Assembly (NCBI GenBank): GCA_016708785.1 | Contig: JADJFC010000002.1 | Location: forward strand, 372,001-436,000 | DNA length: 64,000 bases | DNA from: Bacteroidota bacterium | GTDB taxonomy: Bacteria; Bacteroidota; Bacteroidia; AKYH767-A; 2013-40CM-41-45 | Direction of reading: 5' to 3' | In this document: piece by piece, positions 61,856-64,000 of the stretch | Position numbering within the stretch: position 1 is the stretch's first letter | Layout: each line of letters starts with the position of its first letter | The notes under the pieces: generated by a model | The model's database searches: none | Told to the model about the DNA's origin: nothing | What the model saw: only the letters and a program-made list of their open reading frames with translations | Made by a program: the position numbers and the translations under genes

Positions 61856-63200
61856 TTAAATTTTTATAATCGATCTCGTCACTTTTTTATTATCAAAGAT
61901 CATATTGATCGTATAGGTACCGCTTTCTCTGATCTTTTCGTTCTTGTAAACATGAACATTTTTTCCTTTCGGAGCATCAAAAGACTGCGTGTCTATCATA
62001 TTCCCTTTATCATCGTTGATCTGAATCCATACTTTTCCTGATTTTGGAAGGAAGTAAGCAATGTCAAATGATTTATCGAAGGGTAAAGGATTTATTTTTT
62101 CGATCGCCAGATTGACCTCATTTTGCATTTTAATTGCAGCTAGTGAATGTGAAATGAACTTGCCGTTTGTGAATGTCTGACGAAGCCTATAGTAGACAAT
62201 GCCAGTTGTAGCTTTTGTTTTATCTAAAAACGTGTATTCTTCGCTTTCAGTTAGATCAGGATTTACGGGAACTGTTGAAACATTCATAAAATCAACTCCA
62301 TTAATTGACCTTTCAATAGTAAATGATTTGATCTTGTCGTTTACAGATGTTGACCAGTGAATTTTTATTCCACCTTCTTTTTCTTCCAGCATGAAATTTA
62401 ATAGAGATTCTGCTAGTGGTGCTGTATTTCCTGCCGTCCTGACAATAAAGTTATCAAAAATGGCAATGTCTTTACCTTCAGCATTCATACCTTTTCCTAC
62501 AATGATCTTTCCGGCATTTTTCCAGGAGAGTGAGCAATAAGCGGCATGTTGGATTTGACCAGACAATAACACTATTTACAAAGATCTCTGCTTTTCCTTT
62601 TGAGGGATTGTATATAAAACGATAGGTTCTGAAATTCATATCAACAGGAATTTCATATTCTGTTTTCGTTTTAAAAGATTCTATTCCTCCTCTTTTATTT
62701 TCCAAACGATAGGCAATGGTTATAAATCCATTTTCCATACCGAAATTAAATCCATTTTCTCTTGAAAAGAATGACCCGCTTTTTTCATTTCTGCTGTAAT
62801 CAATACTGATATCAATTCCTTCTTGGTTCCAGAGTTCAGTTCCTTCAATTTCAAGATCAATGTCTTTTCCATTTGGGCCGGCTGATAAGCCACCGGTTGA
62901 AGATCTCCCTCCTGACATTGAATGTGCATCTTTACTAACCGAAATTGCATCAGGACCCAGTGTTGCTATTGTTACCGGATTTTTTTCCCAGGTAAATTCT
63001 GTGATAATGTCTCCATTGCTCAGACTAGCACCACTTCCTTCAGTTCCGGTTGCTGTGGCTCTTGTTTTACTTACATTGTTTACATTCAGGTAAACCATGA
63101 TTCCTGCGGTTATGGTTAGCATAAAAGAAATACTTCCGGCAACAAGAATAACTCTTGCTCTCAGCTTTTTTTTTTGTTTGCGATGTAGTCTGTTTTTCAT
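61856..63200 (-). CDS. Membrane-anchored protein with C-terminal sorting-like domain (frameshifted)
   Basis: About 447 residues when one frameshift is bridged. A basic N-terminus (MKNRLHRKQKKKLRAR) precedes a hydrophobic segment (VILVAGSISFMLTITAGIMVY) that may be an anchor or a long signal. The middle is beta-rich. The C-terminal part has a fibronectin-like region (IHWSTSVNDKIKSFTIERSINGVDFMNVS, with YYRLRQTFTNGKF) and a tail like a type A sorting domain (INPLPFDKSFDIAYFLP to TRSIIKI). The break is in a short T-run on the plus strand (62554-62556), one base too many. It is paralogous in its last 200 residues to the next gene, which lies upstream. Confidence 0.65.
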
Positions 63201-63218
63201 ATTTCTAGATGTTGCGGA

Positions 63219-64000
63219 TTAATTTTTAATGACTTTTTTGGTCAGTCTATCGTTTAAACTTTCAACGATTAGGATATATGTTCCCGGTTCAAGCGATTCA
63301 AGATTGTTGATCTCTACCGAATTTTCGCCGATCTCTAATTGATATTCTTTTTGATACTTTGTTTTTCCATCGCTGCTGATCAATAACACTTTCGATTTTT
63401 GATTAATATCTGATTTCAGACTTATTCTCATTTCACTGCTAAATGGATTTGGAGCAATTGAATTGATACGCATTCCTGCTGAAACGCTTTTCGATTCAAC
63501 CATTACAATTTTTGAATAAATAAATGAACCGTCAGGAGCGATCTGCTTTAATCTGTAATATGACTCTGTTCCTGTATAGGTTTTATCATCGTAAGTATAA
63601 TCTCTGATCTTGCTATCAAAGGAAGCCTTGATTTCATCAATCTCATTGAAGTTGATTCCGTCTGCACTTCTCTCTACTACGAATTTTTCAATACCGGTCT
63701 CTGATTGTATATGCCAATCCACGGAAACTCCGTCTTCCATCAATCTTGCACTAAGATCAATTGAGGCAGTTATAACAGATGCAATTGTCCAGTCGGGTTG
63801 AAGCATTGTATTGTTCATTGTAATGCTGCCTTTGCCATTCTTAACTCCGCTTGCAATTGCATTGGTAATATTCCATCCTGATCCTGTCCATTGAATGATT
63901 TTCAATGGGCCTGTTGCCATTGTTGAAGCCAATGTGTTTTCCTCTCCTAAATAGGTTAGTGTTACATCTGCTTTAATTCCTTCGCCTGTAAACGACCACC
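63219..64000 (-). CDS. T9SS cargo protein, partial at window edge
   Basis: The frame stays open to base 64000, so the start lies outside the window; the first Met-like codon inside (TTG at 63932) is not the true start. The visible 260 residues begin WSFTGEGIKADVTLTYLGEE, pass a fibronectin-like segment (VDWHIQSETGIEKFVVERSADGINF, YYRLKQIAPDGSF) and end in a type A sorting domain (INSIAPNPFSSEMRISL to RLTKKVIKN). It is 18 bases upstream of the preceding paralog on the same strand and is likely co-transcribed. Confidence 0.8.
   Translation of the reverse strand, partial: WSFTGEGIKADVTLTYLGEENTLASTMATGPLKIIQWTGSGWNITNAIASGVKNGKGSITMNNTMLQPDWTIASVITASIDLSARLMEDGVSVDWHIQSETGIEKFVVERSADGINFNEIDEIKASFDSKIRDYTYDDKTYTGTESYYRLKQIAPDGSFIYSKIVMVESKSVSAGMRINSIAPNPFSSEMRISLKSDINQKSKVLLISSDGKTKYQKEYQLEIGENSVEINNLESLEPGTYILIVESLNDRLTKKVIKN

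Overview
The window is a 64 kb piece of an AT-rich Bacteroidota chromosome. The sequence evidence is consistent: many secreted proteins carry type IX secretion (T9SS) C-terminal sorting domains; there are PorP/SprF and PorE-like T9SS proteins and SprB-repeat giant adhesins; promoter elements fit the Bacteroidota TAnnTTTG consensus; Shine-Dalgarno sequences are mostly absent; and the Tgt lacks the zinc cysteines. The genus cannot be fixed from this window. No tRNA, rRNA, CRISPR array or insertion sequence was found. No gene-free stretch exceeds 300 bases.

Layout. 1-6.8 kb: a two-copy hairpin repeat, a GIY-YIG nuclease, a 5-methylcytosine rRNA methyltransferase, a YdcF-like protein, valS and a membrane aminopeptidase. 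6.9-10.3 kb: icmF, the fused B12-dependent acyl-CoA mutase. 10.4-21.9 kb: secreted T9SS cargo (a tandem paralog pair, a cytochrome c/copper monooxygenase-like protein, a PQQ sugar dehydrogenase-like protein, a kelch-like protein) with ctlX and small hypotheticals between them. 22-31.5 kb: housekeeping genes (LptF/G permease, tgt, glycosyltransferase with ECF sigma factor, rsmG, rpmH, carB). 31.8-39.8 kb: a probable surface-polysaccharide operon (YfhO, GT4, AsnB, deacetylase-like protein, GNAT). 39.8-43.8 kb: a 1302-residue repeat protein with a type B sorting domain. 43.9-47.6 kb: divergent cphB and cphA for the nitrogen polymer cyanophycin. 47.6-61.8 kb: a truncated T9SS cargo gene, then a cassette of SprB-like adhesin, PorP/SprF, PorE and a second SprB-like adhesin. 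61.8-64 kb: two related proteins, the last running off the window edge.

Two window-wide features stand out. First, almost every gene 3' end that is not inside an operon carries a long, often perfect inverted repeat. There are several unrelated families (arms 20-41 bp, plus one 64-bp loopless palindrome), and some copies show paired substitutions that keep the stem. Second, thirteen genes are broken by fifteen single-base frameshifts, nearly all at short homopolymers and in both directions. Essential genes such as tgt are among them, so these look like sequencing or assembly indels rather than decay. Those genes are annotated here as full-length CDSs across the break.

The biology suggested is a gliding or adhesive, polymer-storing heterotroph. 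It has a T9SS surface proteome with dedicated PorP/PorE partners, cyanophycin for nitrogen storage, and B12-dependent branched-chain acyl-CoA metabolism.
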